NCBI GenBank assembly: GCA_902589305.1
Contig: CACISL010000008.1
Span: 1-60,845, forward strand
Length of the DNA: 60,845 nt
Origin: an uncultured Pelagibacteraceae bacterium
GTDB taxonomy: Bacteria; Pseudomonadota; Alphaproteobacteria; Pelagibacterales; Pelagibacteraceae
Reading direction: 5' to 3'
The translations under genes and the position numbers were made by a program. Shown here piece by piece: positions 50,933 through 59,841 of the stretch. Position 1 is the first letter of the stretch. Every line of letters begins with the position of its first letter. The notes under the pieces were generated by a model that made no database searches, was not told where the DNA came from, and saw only the letters and a program-made list of their open reading frames with translations.

Positions 50933-51463
50933 ATGAAATTATTTAACAGTCGAAATGAGTACGGGCTATTGGCCAAATTGTTCCACTGGCTAACGTTTAT
51001 TGTCTTAATAGCCCAAGTTCCCTTTGGATTTTATTTAGTAGGGCTTGAATTTTCTGATGAAAGAATTGAACTTGAAAATATACATATCCTAGTTGGAATA
51101 ACTGTTTTCTATCTTACCTTGTTTAGACTAATTTGGAAATTTTTTAACCCAAGTCCATCTGAAACTAGAAGTTTTTTTAAAGGCCAAGTCTTTATTGGGA
51201 AGGCTAATCATTTTTTGCTTTATGTAACTATTTTTTCCATAACTATTTCTGGAATTCTTAAGAAACTTTATATGGGAGAAACGCTTAATTTCATATTTTT
51301 TAAATACGGATTTGAAAAAGATAATTTTGTTTTAGCTGATGCTTATTACGAAGTACATATTTACGCTAATTACTTATTATTAGCACTTGTAAGCCTACAT
51401 ATACTAGCAGTGATTGTTCATCATTTTTTTTTTAAAGATAAAATCTTAAACAAAATTACTTAG
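50933..51463 (+). CDS. cytochrome b561
   Basis: A 176-residue protein with four membrane helices. Heme b ligands are likely the histidines in LAKLFHWLTF (helix 1), ENIHILVGIT (helix 2), EVHIYANYLLLALVSLHIL (helices 3-4). It passes electrons between quinone and a periplasmic partner, possibly the adjacent class II-like cytochrome c, or acts as a superoxide:ubiquinone oxidoreductase as shown for E. coli CybB. It overlaps the end of the DUF4396 gene by 4 bp. Confidence 0.92.
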   Translation: MKLFNSRNEYGLLAKLFHWLTFIVLIAQVPFGFYLVGLEFSDERIELENIHILVGITVFYLTLFRLIWKFFNPSPSETRSFFKGQVFIGKANHFLLYVTIFSITISGILKKLYMGETLNFIFFKYGFEKDNFVLADAYYEVHIYANYLLLALVSLHILAVIVHHFFFKDKILNKIT

Positions 51464-51897
51464 TGGCAAGCTTCGTTGAACTTTTTTAATCTCCAATAAT
51501 TATATGGCCAGGGCGTAACAAAACCAACAGCTAACATTATTGGTACGACCCACCAAGTTAAAATAGCTCCTCCTGTAAGAAAATAATCAGTAGCATTCAT
51601 AGTAATTTCCATGCTGACCATTGAGATTAAACTCATTCCAACAGCTGTTTTGAAAGCTAATTTTAAAGAAAAATTTTGTCTTAATAAGATAATCGTTTCT
51701 AAAATTATACTTGTAATAATTCCGTTAATTATCGCTAGAACCATTATTGCTAAAACAGGAAAGGGAATTTTAGTTAATTGAAAAAATAAGATAGTCCCAA
51801 AATCACCAATAGAACATCCAAGCAAACACCAAAATGTATTTTTTGCACTTCTTGACCAAGTGTGTTTACAGCTCCAGCTAAATGTTTCGGAACTCAT
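51460..51897 (-). CDS. DUF4396 membrane protein
   Basis: A 145-residue protein with four helices. The N-terminal CKHTWSRSAKNTFWCLLGCSIGDFGTI and the late METITMNATDYFLTGG-like region (METTMN-type) followed by WWVVPIMLAVGFVTPWPYNYWR match DUF4396, a family common near copper and cytochrome genes. Cys and His in the first segment may bind metal. Overlaps the 112-residue membrane protein gene by 4 bp. Confidence 0.85.
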   Translation of the reverse strand: MSSETFSWSCKHTWSRSAKNTFWCLLGCSIGDFGTILFFQLTKIPFPVLAIMVLAIINGIITSIILETIILLRQNFSLKLAFKTAVGMSLISMVSMEITMNATDYFLTGGAILTWWVVPIMLAVGFVTPWPYNYWRLKKFNEACH

Positions 51898-52232
51898 GAT
51901 AAAAAATTTGCAAAATACTTATGAATGAAAAAACCTAAAGCTAACAGTAGTATTCCAGAGCCATAGATCATCCAAAAATTCATGTTAAATTGTTTAGCTA
52001 AGAAAAAAGGAAGAAAAAATAAATAGCTTACTGGTACAGCGATTAAAATACTTTTCGCGTACAAAATTGTTTTTTCAACACTATTGTGTTCAAAGTAAAC
52101 AAAGGCAATGGCAATTAATGAAGCCATGGGTAGGGCAATTATAAAACCCGCCATCCTAGGATTTTGACCAGCAAGCCAAGATGAGAAGGCTATAATTAAT
52201 CCAGCAAGTAAAGCTTTTAGTGCAAATATCAT
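51894..52232 (-). CDS. 112-residue membrane protein of unknown function
   Basis: Four hydrophobic helices (about residues 4-22, 27-46, 60-78, 86-106) and few charges. The repeated pattern GLIIAFSSWLAGQNPRMAGFIIALPMASLIA recalls small GlpM/DUF3147-type inner membrane proteins, but I cannot assign it firmly. It is coupled to the CsaA-like gene (start directly after its TGA) and to DUF4396 (4-bp overlap). Confidence 0.75.
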   Translation of the reverse strand: MIFALKALLAGLIIAFSSWLAGQNPRMAGFIIALPMASLIAIAFVYFEHNSVEKTILYAKSILIAVPVSYLFFLPFFLAKQFNMNFWMIYGSGILLLALGFFIHKYFANFLS

Positions 52233-52568
52233 TCACGCAATATCTAAACCATTATCAGTTTTCTGAGATGGGTGCACTAGGACAACTTTTCCATCTTTTT
52301 CAATAGCTCCAAGTACTAAAACTTCAGATACAACACCAGCTATATTCTTTGTAGGAAAATTACAAACTCCAATAACTTGTTTGCCAACTAAATTTTCCGG
52401 GGTGTAATAGTGAGTAATCTGAGCTGAGGATTGCTTAATACCTATTTCTTTTCCAAAATCTACCTTAATTACTAATGAAGGTTTTCTTGCTTTTTCATTT
52501 AATTTTACTTCTAAGACAGTACCAACTTTAATCTGCACTTTTTTAAAATCATCATAAGTTATTTCCAT
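52233..52568 (-). CDS. csaA: CsaA-like tRNA-binding protein
   Basis: A 111-residue OB-fold protein. KVQIKVGTVLEVKLNEKARKPSL, KQSSAQITHYYTPENLVGKQVIGVCNFP and the end EKDGKVVLVHPSQ are the markers of CsaA and of the tRNA-binding domain of MetRS/Arc1p-type proteins. It binds tRNA and has been described as a chaperone-like factor. First gene of the 52568-51460 unit, next to the terminator of the ABC binding protein gene. Confidence 0.9.
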   Translation of the reverse strand: MEITYDDFKKVQIKVGTVLEVKLNEKARKPSLVIKVDFGKEIGIKQSSAQITHYYTPENLVGKQVIGVCNFPTKNIAGVVSEVLVLGAIEKDGKVVLVHPSQKTDNGLDIA

Positions 52569-52588
52569 AATTTCCTTTCTATAAATAA

Positions 52589-52612
52589 AAAAGGGGGCCT
52601 GAGCCCCCTTTT
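52589..52612 (-). terminator. terminator after the branched-chain amino acid binding protein gene
   Basis: A 10-bp perfect stem (AAAAGGGGGC / GCCCCCTTTT) with a CTGA loop, followed on the minus strand by a run of T. It lies 21 bp past the stop of the gene at 52633. Confidence 0.95.
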
Positions 52613-52632
52613 AAATTAGTTTAGCAATTGAA

Positions 52633-53736
52633 TTACAGTTCTTTGTAATTACCTTTGCTCCACTCATAAAATACATAACCTGGTAAGCTCACGTCACCTT
52701 TTTTATCAAAGCTTAGTGAACCGATTACAGTATCGAACTTACCTTTTCTCATTACTTTAAGAACTTTAGCAGGATCATTTGTTCCAGCTTGGTTAGCAGC
52801 TTGTTCAAATACTTGTAACGCAGCATATGAGTAAAGAACATAACCTTCTGGCTCAATACCAGCAGCTTTAAATTCTTTAACAACATCTGCAGCTGCAGGA
52901 TTATTTCTTGGATCTGGAGAGAAAGTCATTAACGTACCTTCACCTGCATCACCAGTAATATCCCAATACTCAGCCGTAACTAAAGCGTCACCACTGATTA
53001 ATTTAGTTTTCATACCTTGGTCTCTCATTTGTCTTACGATCAAACCACCTTCTGTATGGTAACCACCAAGATAAACTGCATCGATGTTATTAGATTTTAG
53101 TTTCGAAACTAAAGCAGAGTAATCTTTCTCACCTGCTGTGTAAGCTTCGTACATAGCTTCTTTAAGGCCAGCTTTCTTCATGTTCTTTCTTGTAGCGTCT
53201 GCTAAACCTTTTCCGTAAGCAGTTTTATCATGAAGTATAGCTACTTTTTTACCTTTGTAGTTGTCAGCTAAGAATTTACCAGCAACTTCACCTTGCTGAT
53301 CATCTCTACCACAAACTCTAAAAGTATATTTTCCACCTTTATCCGTTAACGCTGGATTTGTTGAAGCTGGTGAAACTTGTATAATTCCTTCTTCATTATA
53401 TACCGCTGAAGCTGGAATTGAAGAACCAGAGCAGAAGTGACCTGCAACATAAGCTACACCCTGACCAGCAAATTTGTTGGCTACAGCAACAGCTTGTTTA
53501 GGATCGCAAGCATCATCTCCGATTTCTAATTTAACTTTCTCGCCATTAATTCCACCTTTTTTATTAACGTGCTTTAACCACATTTCAGCACCAGCTTTTA
53601 ACTGAGCACCAAATGAAGCGTACTGACCAGACATAGGTCCAGCAGAAGCAACCACAACGTCAGCTTTAGCTGATACTGTTGCAAGCATTAATGTTCCGGC
53701 AATTAATGAAAGAAGTTTATTGAACGTTCTTAACAT
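52633..53736 (-). CDS. livJ: branched-chain amino acid ABC transporter, substrate-binding protein
   Basis: A 367-residue periplasmic protein with a signal peptide (residues 1-25, ending SAKA). VASAGPMSGQYASFGAQLKAGAEMWLKHVNKKGGINGEKV, DDACDPKQAVAVANKFAG and HFCSGSSIPASAVYNEEGI are the LivJ/LivK type-I binding fold. It captures leucine, isoleucine, valine or related amides for the LivFGMH complex encoded upstream. It has its own strong terminator and a 78-bp gap to livF, which allows separate, higher expression. GC is a little higher than the neighbours, as usual for abundant SAR11 binding proteins. Confidence 0.93.
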   Translation of the reverse strand: MLRTFNKLLSLIAGTLMLATVSAKADVVVASAGPMSGQYASFGAQLKAGAEMWLKHVNKKGGINGEKVKLEIGDDACDPKQAVAVANKFAGQGVAYVAGHFCSGSSIPASAVYNEEGIIQVSPASTNPALTDKGGKYTFRVCGRDDQQGEVAGKFLADNYKGKKVAILHDKTAYGKGLADATRKNMKKAGLKEAMYEAYTAGEKDYSALVSKLKSNNIDAVYLGGYHTEGGLIVRQMRDQGMKTKLISGDALVTAEYWDITGDAGEGTLMTFSPDPRNNPAAADVVKEFKAAGIEPEGYVLYSYAALQVFEQAANQAGTNDPAKVLKVMRKGKFDTVIGSLSFDKKGDVSLPGYVFYEWSKGNYKEL

Positions 53737-53814
53737 ATTATTTCCCTTTGTTGTTAATTAATTAATTATTGATATTGAACACCTTAATTACAAACTTGTA
53801 AATATGAAAAAAAA

Positions 53815-54534
53815 TTAATTTTTTGCCCCACCTTCCAGATAAGCAGCTTGTATATCTTTATTTTTAAGTAACTCTTGACCAGGACCCTTTATGGTCACCT
53901 TCCCGTTTACTAAAACATATGCTCTGTCTGCAAGCTCTAAAGCTTTTTTGGCATTTTGTTCAACTAAAAAAATAGTAACATTTTTTTCCTTATTAATATT
54001 TTTTATTGAAACAAATATTTGATTAACTAATTTGGGTGCAATTCCTAGTGAAGGTTCATCTAATAAAAGTACTTTGGGTTTACTCATTAGTGCTCTACCA
54101 ATTGCTAACATTTGCTGTTCTCCTCCAGAAAGTGTTCCACCTCTCTGAGTTTTTCTATCGCTTAATACAGGAAATAAATCATAAACTTCTTTAATATCAT
54201 TTTCAAAATACTTCCCTTTTTCATTAGCGTGAGCACCTAATCTTAAATTTTCTTCTACAGTTAGTCTTGAAAAAATTCTTCTTCCTTCTGGTACTTGACA
54301 AATACCCATATCAACAATTTTGTGAGGCTGTATGTTTTCAATATTTTCACCTTTAAAAACTATATTTCCTCTTTTAGCTTTATTCACACCACTAATAGTC
54401 ATTAGTAAAGTTGATTTCCCTGCTCCGTTAGAGCCAATTAAAGAAACAATTTCACCATCATTCACATCAAGATCAACACCTCTCAAAGCTTGTATCTTCC
54501 CGTAAAATGTTTCAACATTAGAAATTTTAAGCAT
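53815..54534 (-). CDS. livF: branched-chain amino acid ABC transporter ATPase LivF
   Basis: A 239-residue ABC ATPase. Walker A IGSNGAGKSTLL, signature LSGGEQQMLAIGRAL and Walker B VLLLDEPSLGIAP are intact; the VPEGRRIFSRLTVEENL segment is typical of LivF. With LivG it forms the ATP-hydrolysing pair. Overlaps the livG stop by one base. Confidence 0.96.
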   Translation of the reverse strand: MLKISNVETFYGKIQALRGVDLDVNDGEIVSLIGSNGAGKSTLLMTISGVNKAKRGNIVFKGENIENIQPHKIVDMGICQVPEGRRIFSRLTVEENLRLGAHANEKGKYFENDIKEVYDLFPVLSDRKTQRGGTLSGGEQQMLAIGRALMSKPKVLLLDEPSLGIAPKLVNQIFVSIKNINKEKNVTIFLVEQNAKKALELADRAYVLVNGKVTIKGPGQELLKNKDIQAAYLEGGAKN

Positions 54535-55325
54535 TATTCATCTACCCCTAGGTAGGCTTCGATAACTTCTTTACTATTTTTTGTTTGATCAGCTGTTCCT
54601 TCAAATATCTTTTTACCATAATTTAAAACTACAACATGATCGGAGATCCCCATTACTACACTCATATCATGCTCAATTAATAAAATTCCCGTTTGTTTTT
54701 CTGTTTTGATAAATTTTAATAATTTGTTTAATTCAGCTGACTCTTTTGGATTTAATCCAGCGGCTGGTTCGTCTAGACACAATAACCTTGGCTCAATACA
54801 CATAGCCCTAACAATTTCTAATTTTCTTTGATCTCCATATGGTAAATCACCAGCATTGTCGTCTGCTCGGTGAGTTAAGCCGATTATATCTAGCCAATAT
54901 TTTGCTTTATCGACAGCCAACTGTTCTTTGTCTCTGTAAGATTTTAGATTCAGTAAGCCAAACAAAGAATAGCCAGAGGCAACCATTAATTCATTATGTT
55001 GAGCAACTAATAAGTTCTCTAATACTGACATTGCGGGGAATAACCTTATATTTTGGAAAGTTCTGGCTACCTTAGCAACATAGGCAATTTTAAAATCGGT
55101 ATATTTTCTTAGAGAAATTTTACTGTCTTCTTTATGTAAAAACATTTGACCATTGGTAGGTTTATAAAATCCTGTGAGACAATTAAAAACAGTTGTTTTA
55201 CCTGCACCGTTAGGTCCAATAATAGAGGTTATTTGATTATTTTTAGCATCAAAACTTAAATCATCGATAGCAGTTAAACCACCGAACTTCATTGTCAAAT
55301 TTTCTACAGATAATAGATTACTCAT
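54534..55325 (-). CDS. livG: branched-chain amino acid ABC transporter ATPase LivG
   Basis: A 263-residue ABC ATPase. Walker A IGPNGAGKTTVF, ARTFQNIRLFPAMSVLENLLVAQH, the signature-like LPYGDQRKLEIVRAM and Walker B LLCLDEPAAGLNP mark LivG. Overlaps livM by 4 bp and livF by one base. Confidence 0.96.
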   Translation of the reverse strand: MSNLLSVENLTMKFGGLTAIDDLSFDAKNNQITSIIGPNGAGKTTVFNCLTGFYKPTNGQMFLHKEDSKISLRKYTDFKIAYVAKVARTFQNIRLFPAMSVLENLLVAQHNELMVASGYSLFGLLNLKSYRDKEQLAVDKAKYWLDIIGLTHRADDNAGDLPYGDQRKLEIVRAMCIEPRLLCLDEPAAGLNPKESAELNKLLKFIKTEKQTGILLIEHDMSVVMGISDHVVVLNYGKKIFEGTADQTKNSKEVIEAYLGVDE

Positions 55326-56590
55326 TTTTTATCTCCGTGCATAAGAATAGTTGGTTTTCTATTCGCTAAGATTCCTTTTGGCTTAAACACCATTATTAAT
55401 ACCATTGCTCCACCAAAGGCTATCATTCTGTATTGTTCTAAATCTCTAAACATTTCTGTTATTCCAATTAAGAAAATTGATGCAAGAACTACCCCGGTTT
55501 GCGAGCCCATACCGCCTAATACAACAATAGCAACAATGATTGCTGACTCAATAAATGTAAAACTTTCTGGACTGATAAAAGCTTGTCGCGTTGCAAAAAA
55601 TGAACCAGCGAAACCACCAAACATAGCTCCAATTGCAAAAGCAGTTAGTTTCGTATTTGTGGGATTTACACCTAAAGATTTGCAGGCAATCTCATCTTCC
55701 CTCAAAGCCTCCCAGGCTCTACCAACAGGAAGTTTTCTTATCTTCAGTGTAAAATAATTTGTAATTAAGGCTAAGACTAGAATTAAATAGTATAAAAATA
55801 TTATTCGGTGCATTGTTGAATATTCAAGATTGAAAAACAAATGAAAACTTGTTTCCCCTTCATCTGGAGATCTTTTAAAAGGTAATCCAAAAAATGATGG
55901 TCGTGGTATGCCTGTTATTCCATCTGGACCGTTTGTTACTTCGTACCAATTGATTAAAATAATTCTTATAATCTCTCCAAATCCTAAAGTAACGATTGCT
56001 AAGTAATCTCCTCTTAATCTTAAAACAGGAAAGCCAAGTAAAATTCCAAAAAAAGCTGCAAATAATCCTGCTAAAGGTAAACAAATCCAAAAAGACCAAC
56101 CAAAAGTTGTTGCGATCAATGCATATGAATATGCGCCAACTGCATAGAAGGCTACATAACCTAAATCGAGAAGACCCGCTAAACCAACTACGATATTTAA
56201 ACCCCAACCAAGCATGATGTAGGTTAAAATCATTATAGCAACATCCATAAAGTATCTGTCCGTAAAAGGTAGAAACGGAAACACAACAGCAAATAAAATT
56301 GCAGTAATAGCAAAGTGTTTTGCTTTATCTTCAGTTAACGCTGAAAACTTAGATGTGAACTTAGAAAAAAAAGTAATTTCAGTTTTTCTAGCGGAATTTA
56401 AATTAATTAAAAATCTTCCTAAAATACAAAGTCCGACTAATACAAAAACTACTCCCCATTGAGGAGTAATAAATAAACCTTCTCCTTTAGATGCAGTTCT
56501 GAGTCCAACTATCGGACCAAACAAAGCTAAAGCAATTAAGCCTGTAAAAAAACTATCTTTAAATGACTGAATGATATCTTTCTTTTCCAT
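55322..56590 (-). CDS. livM: branched-chain amino acid ABC transporter permease LivM
   Basis: A 422-residue permease. The conserved region VVGLAGLLDLGYVAFYAVGAYSYALI and the cytoplasmic coupling loop GRAWEALREDEIACKSLGVNPTNTKLTAFAIGA are present. About ten helices, with a long N-terminal part as in E. coli LivM. Overlaps livH by one base. Confidence 0.95.
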   Translation of the reverse strand: MEKKDIIQSFKDSFFTGLIALALFGPIVGLRTASKGEGLFITPQWGVVFVLVGLCILGRFLINLNSARKTEITFFSKFTSKFSALTEDKAKHFAITAILFAVVFPFLPFTDRYFMDVAIMILTYIMLGWGLNIVVGLAGLLDLGYVAFYAVGAYSYALIATTFGWSFWICLPLAGLFAAFFGILLGFPVLRLRGDYLAIVTLGFGEIIRIILINWYEVTNGPDGITGIPRPSFFGLPFKRSPDEGETSFHLFFNLEYSTMHRIIFLYYLILVLALITNYFTLKIRKLPVGRAWEALREDEIACKSLGVNPTNTKLTAFAIGAMFGGFAGSFFATRQAFISPESFTFIESAIIVAIVVLGGMGSQTGVVLASIFLIGITEMFRDLEQYRMIAFGGAMVLIMVFKPKGILANRKPTILMHGDKK

Positions 56591-57501
56591 TAAACTTTCT
56601 CGATATCAGGTTTTCCAAGAAATCCAGTTGGAAAGAAAATTAAAACTACAATTAATACACTGAAAGCTGCAACATCTTTATATTCAAGTGAAACATATCC
56701 AGCCCAAAAGGTTTCTATAAGACCGATTAACAAGCCACCTAACATTGCTCCGGGCAATGATCCAATTCCTCCTAACACTGCTGCAGTGAAAGCTTTTATT
56801 CCTGCTAAGAATCCAATGTAAAAATCAATTACGCCGTAATAAAGAACAAACATCATTCCAGCTACTGATGCTAATGAGGAGCCAATAATAAACGTTATTG
56901 ATATTGTTCTATCTACATTTATTCCTAACAATGCAGTCATTGTTCTATCTTGCTCGCAAGCTCTTTGAGCTCTACCTAAATCTGTTTTAGTAATAAGATA
57001 AGTAAAAATACCCATTAAAATTATTGTTAAGATTACGATAAATATTTGAAGGTAACTAACTGTAACAATAAACTCAGAATTCTTAAAAAATTCTAAACCA
57101 CCACTAATCAAGGGCTGCATAGGCTTTACTCTAGCTCCTTGAGCTACTTGAACGTAATTTTGTAAAACAATTGACATACCTAATGCTGAAATAAGTGGAG
57201 CTAATCTGAAAGATCCTCTTAATGGTTTGTAAGCTAATTTTTCAACTGTCCATCCATAGCAAGCCGTGAAAAGCATGGCTATTAATAAAACTAAAAGTAA
57301 AATAATTGGTAATGCTACTCCAGTTAAACCAAAAATAATAAATGAAATTAAAGCTACAAAAGCTCCGATCATAAAGATATCACCGTGAGCAAAGTTAATC
57401 ATTCCGATAATTCCATAGACCATGGTGTAACCTATCGCGATTAGTCCATAAATCGAACCTAAAGTAATTCCGTTAACTAATTGTTGTATAAAGTATTCCA
57501 T
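56590..57501 (-). CDS. livH: branched-chain amino acid ABC transporter permease LivH
   Basis: A 303-residue permease with eight helices. LVNGITLGSIYGLIAIGYTMVYGIIGMINFAHGDIFMIGAF is the LivH N-terminal signature and GRAQRACEQDRTMTALLGINVDRTI is the coupling loop. First permease gene of the livHMGF run, 3 bp after the ProC-like gene, so the ProC-like protein and the transporter are co-transcribed. Confidence 0.96.
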   Translation of the reverse strand: MEYFIQQLVNGITLGSIYGLIAIGYTMVYGIIGMINFAHGDIFMIGAFVALISFIIFGLTGVALPIILLLVLLIAMLFTACYGWTVEKLAYKPLRGSFRLAPLISALGMSIVLQNYVQVAQGARVKPMQPLISGGLEFFKNSEFIVTVSYLQIFIVILTIILMGIFTYLITKTDLGRAQRACEQDRTMTALLGINVDRTISITFIIGSSLASVAGMMFVLYYGVIDFYIGFLAGIKAFTAAVLGGIGSLPGAMLGGLLIGLIETFWAGYVSLEYKDVAAFSVLIVVLIFFPTGFLGKPDIEKV

Positions 57502-57504
57502 GAT

Positions 57505-58269
57505 CTACTTGCTTACTCTTTTATTTACATTATCAAGAGCTTTACTGAATTTAGTAAAGAATTTTCCTTTTTTCAATTCATTAAGAACCTGCATATTAAG
57601 GCCTTTTGGTGTCTGTGAGTCCGCTACAAGTTTTTTAAATCCTTGCGAAGATTTATTTTGAGCATCCTGACTTAACGCTAAAAATAATTCAGCTACATAT
57701 GTGTCAGCTAGTTTTTTGTTAATACCTTTCTTACTTAACCATTTAGAACTCGTATTAAGTATCTCATAGTACGTTGCCATTAAAGAAGCTGTAGCCCAAA
57801 ACTTATAGCTAAGTTTTTCATTTCTCAATTCTAAAACTTGCCCTAAATGTTTAAAAATATTCTTAGCAAATTTACTTGGTGGACAAATAATAACTGGTCC
57901 TTTTTTAATTTCAATTGGAGGCAGAGGTATTGCTCTTGTAATATTTTTATTCTTCGTGATTTTTTTCAGTCTATCCAAATTGATTGTTGAAATAAGACTT
58001 ATTATTTTTTTATTTTTTGAAAATTTTAATTTAGGTAATATTTTATTACCAACAATAGGTGTAACACCCAATAGTACTACTGAGGATTTATCTATAATTT
58101 CTTGATTATTGTTTAATACTTTTATTTTTCCGTAACTTTTTGCTAGTTTTTTAGCTATGTTTCTATTTCTTGAAGATATATAAATTCTCTTAATTTTTAG
58201 CTTTGATTTAAAAATACCAAAAATAATTGATGATGAAATTTTACCAGTTCCTATAAATCCTAAAATCAT
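57505..58269 (-). CDS. proC: pyrroline-5-carboxylate reductase-like protein
   Basis: A 254-residue protein. GFIGTGKISSSIIFGI (residues 4-19) is the NAD(P)-binding start; SSVVLLGVTPIVGNKIL and ITRAIPLPPIEIKKGPVII are the usual middle segments; the helical dimerisation domain ends with KGLNMQVLNELKK. The TPKGLN wording fits ProC-type reductases; it could make proline or act on a related imino acid. First gene of the ProC-livHMGF unit. Its start codon and that of the divergent gene are only 2 bp apart. Confidence 0.82.
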   Translation of the reverse strand: MILGFIGTGKISSSIIFGIFKSKLKIKRIYISSRNRNIAKKLAKSYGKIKVLNNNQEIIDKSSVVLLGVTPIVGNKILPKLKFSKNKKIISLISTINLDRLKKITKNKNITRAIPLPPIEIKKGPVIICPPSKFAKNIFKHLGQVLELRNEKLSYKFWATASLMATYYEILNTSSKWLSKKGINKKLADTYVAELFLALSQDAQNKSSQGFKKLVADSQTPKGLNMQVLNELKKGKFFTKFSKALDNVNKRVSK

Positions 58270-58271
58270 GA

Positions 58272-59348
58272 ATGATGCAGAATAACCAAGCTATTCCTTT
58301 TAATAAAGAAAATTTTAAACAGATATTTTCAATACCGTTTATATCTGTCATCATAATATCAATACCAAGTGCCATTATAGCTGAATATTTTAATATTCCT
58401 TTAGCCTGGTTCTTGGGGCCAATGCTAATAACTTCTTTGGCTTCATTAATGGGTCTTAAAACTAAAATGCCAAGGTTGATATTATCCTCTATATTAATAA
58501 TTCTTGGTCTTTATATCGGTAACTACATAGACAAAGACTTATTCGGTCAAATGCAAGATTGGATTTGGACCTCTCTTATAATGTTAATTTACATAATTTT
58601 AAGTGTTCTAATCGTCTCTAAATATTTAGAAAAGTTTTCTAAATATGAAAAAAAAACATCTATTTTTTCAGCTGCGCCAGGTGCATTAGGTCCACTAATG
58701 ATATTAGCTGAAAATGCAAAAACTGACTTAAGCCAAGTTGCTACATCTCATCTAATAAGATTAATTATAATAATTACAGTTTTTCCTTTAATCGTAAATA
58801 GTTTTTACGATGTAGATAGTATAAATATTTCTGAAGTAGAAATTACTAATCAAAATTTTTACCACTTAATGATTTTGATTACATCGTCGGTAGTTTTAAT
58901 TTTGCTATTTGAAAAGATAAAAGTTCCTGCTGCTCTGTTGACAGGAACTTTAGTAGCAAGTGGTTTATTGCAAATTACAGAAGTTGCAAGTTATCAAATA
59001 TCTCCTGATATTATTGATTATTGTTTATTAATTTTAGGTTCATCAGTTGGTTGTAGATTTGCAGACAAAACATTTGGTGAAATAGGGAGAAATGCTTTGC
59101 ATAGTTTTGTAGCAACGTTCTTGTTAGTAATATTAGGTATTGCTGCAGCTGCTGTTGCAGGGCTGGTAATTGAAAAAAACTTTTTTACTTTGTTGCTATC
59201 ATATTGTCCTGGAGGAATTTATGAAGTAGCTGTAATAGCTATTTTCTTTGATTTGGACCCTGAGTTTGTTTCTTTTCATCATATAATTCGCTTACTTATG
59301 ATACTCTTTACAGTACCTGTTATACTTAGATTTTTAAAAAAAACCTGA
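58272..59348 (+). CDS. AbrB-family (ammonia monooxygenase-like) membrane protein
   Basis: A 358-residue protein with ten or more membrane helices. LAWFLGPMLITSLASLMGLKTKMP, FSAAPGALGPLMILAENAKTDLSQVATSHLIRLIIII and the matching second-half SYCPGGIYEVAVIAIFFDLDPEFVSFHHIIRLLMILFTVP mark the AbrB/YccB membrane family, wrongly named regulator or ammonia monooxygenase in many databases; two homologous repeats are visible. Transport role likely, substrate unknown. Start at 58272 or the next Met codon at 58275; divergent from the ProC-like gene. Confidence 0.85.
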   Translation: MMQNNQAIPFNKENFKQIFSIPFISVIIISIPSAIIAEYFNIPLAWFLGPMLITSLASLMGLKTKMPRLILSSILIILGLYIGNYIDKDLFGQMQDWIWTSLIMLIYIILSVLIVSKYLEKFSKYEKKTSIFSAAPGALGPLMILAENAKTDLSQVATSHLIRLIIIITVFPLIVNSFYDVDSINISEVEITNQNFYHLMILITSSVVLILLFEKIKVPAALLTGTLVASGLLQITEVASYQISPDIIDYCLLILGSSVGCRFADKTFGEIGRNALHSFVATFLLVILGIAAAAVAGLVIEKNFFTLLLSYCPGGIYEVAVIAIFFDLDPEFVSFHHIIRLLMILFTVPVILRFLKKT

Positions 59349-59399
59349 ATTAAACTATCTTTTTTTGACATTGTTCTTTATTCAATCTAATTTTTTCAT

Positions 59400-59786
59400 A
59401 TGGCAAATGTTTTAGATTTAATTGGTAGAATTCTAATTTCGGCTTTATTTTTAATATCAGCCTTTAATAAAATTTTTAATTTAGAGAGATCGATGGGTTG
59501 GATGGAAGATTATGGGGTGCCTAGTTTTTTTATATTCCCAGCGATAGCAATAGAAATTATTTTACCTATTCTTGTGATTGTAGGTTATCAAGCGAGAATT
59601 GCGGCTAGTATTCTCGCAATTTTCTGTCTGATGACAGCTTTTCTTTTTCATTTTGATTTTACAATTCAGTCACAACTTGTCTCATTCCTAAAAAATATCG
59701 GTTTAGCTGGTGGATTTTTATTTATCGTTGTAAATGGCACAAAAGACTGGGCGGTAGATAGAGAAAAGAAATATGTAAGGTTATAA
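59400..59786 (+). CDS. DoxX-family membrane protein
   Basis: A 128-residue protein with four helices. LDLIGRILISALFLISAFNKIFN at the N-terminus, PAIAIEIILPILVIVGYQ in the middle and FLKNIGLAGGFLFI at the end are typical of DoxX/YphA-like proteins, often linked to redox stress in the membrane. 51 bp from the AbrB-family gene; followed by a bidirectional terminator. Confidence 0.9.
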   Translation: MANVLDLIGRILISALFLISAFNKIFNLERSMGWMEDYGVPSFFIFPAIAIEIILPILVIVGYQARIAASILAIFCLMTAFLFHFDFTIQSQLVSFLKNIGLAGGFLFIVVNGTKDWAVDREKKYVRL

Positions 59787-59792
59787 TAAAAA

Positions 59793-59824
59793 TCCCACTA
59801 GTAGAAATTATCAAACTAGTGGGA
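59793..59824. terminator. bidirectional terminator between doxX and the outer membrane protein gene
   Basis: A perfect 10-bp inverted repeat (TCCCACTAGT / ACTAGTGGGA) with a 12-base loop, flanked by A runs on one side and AAAATTTT on the other, between two convergent genes (stops at 59786 and 59842). Confidence 0.9.
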
Positions 59825-59841
59825 AAATTTTATAGTCTTTG

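Noticed and set aside
53752-53770. TTAATTAATTAATTA in the gap before the binding protein gene as a specific repeat element.
   Set aside because: It is a simple low-complexity AT run in an AT-rich gap; similar stretches occur elsewhere.
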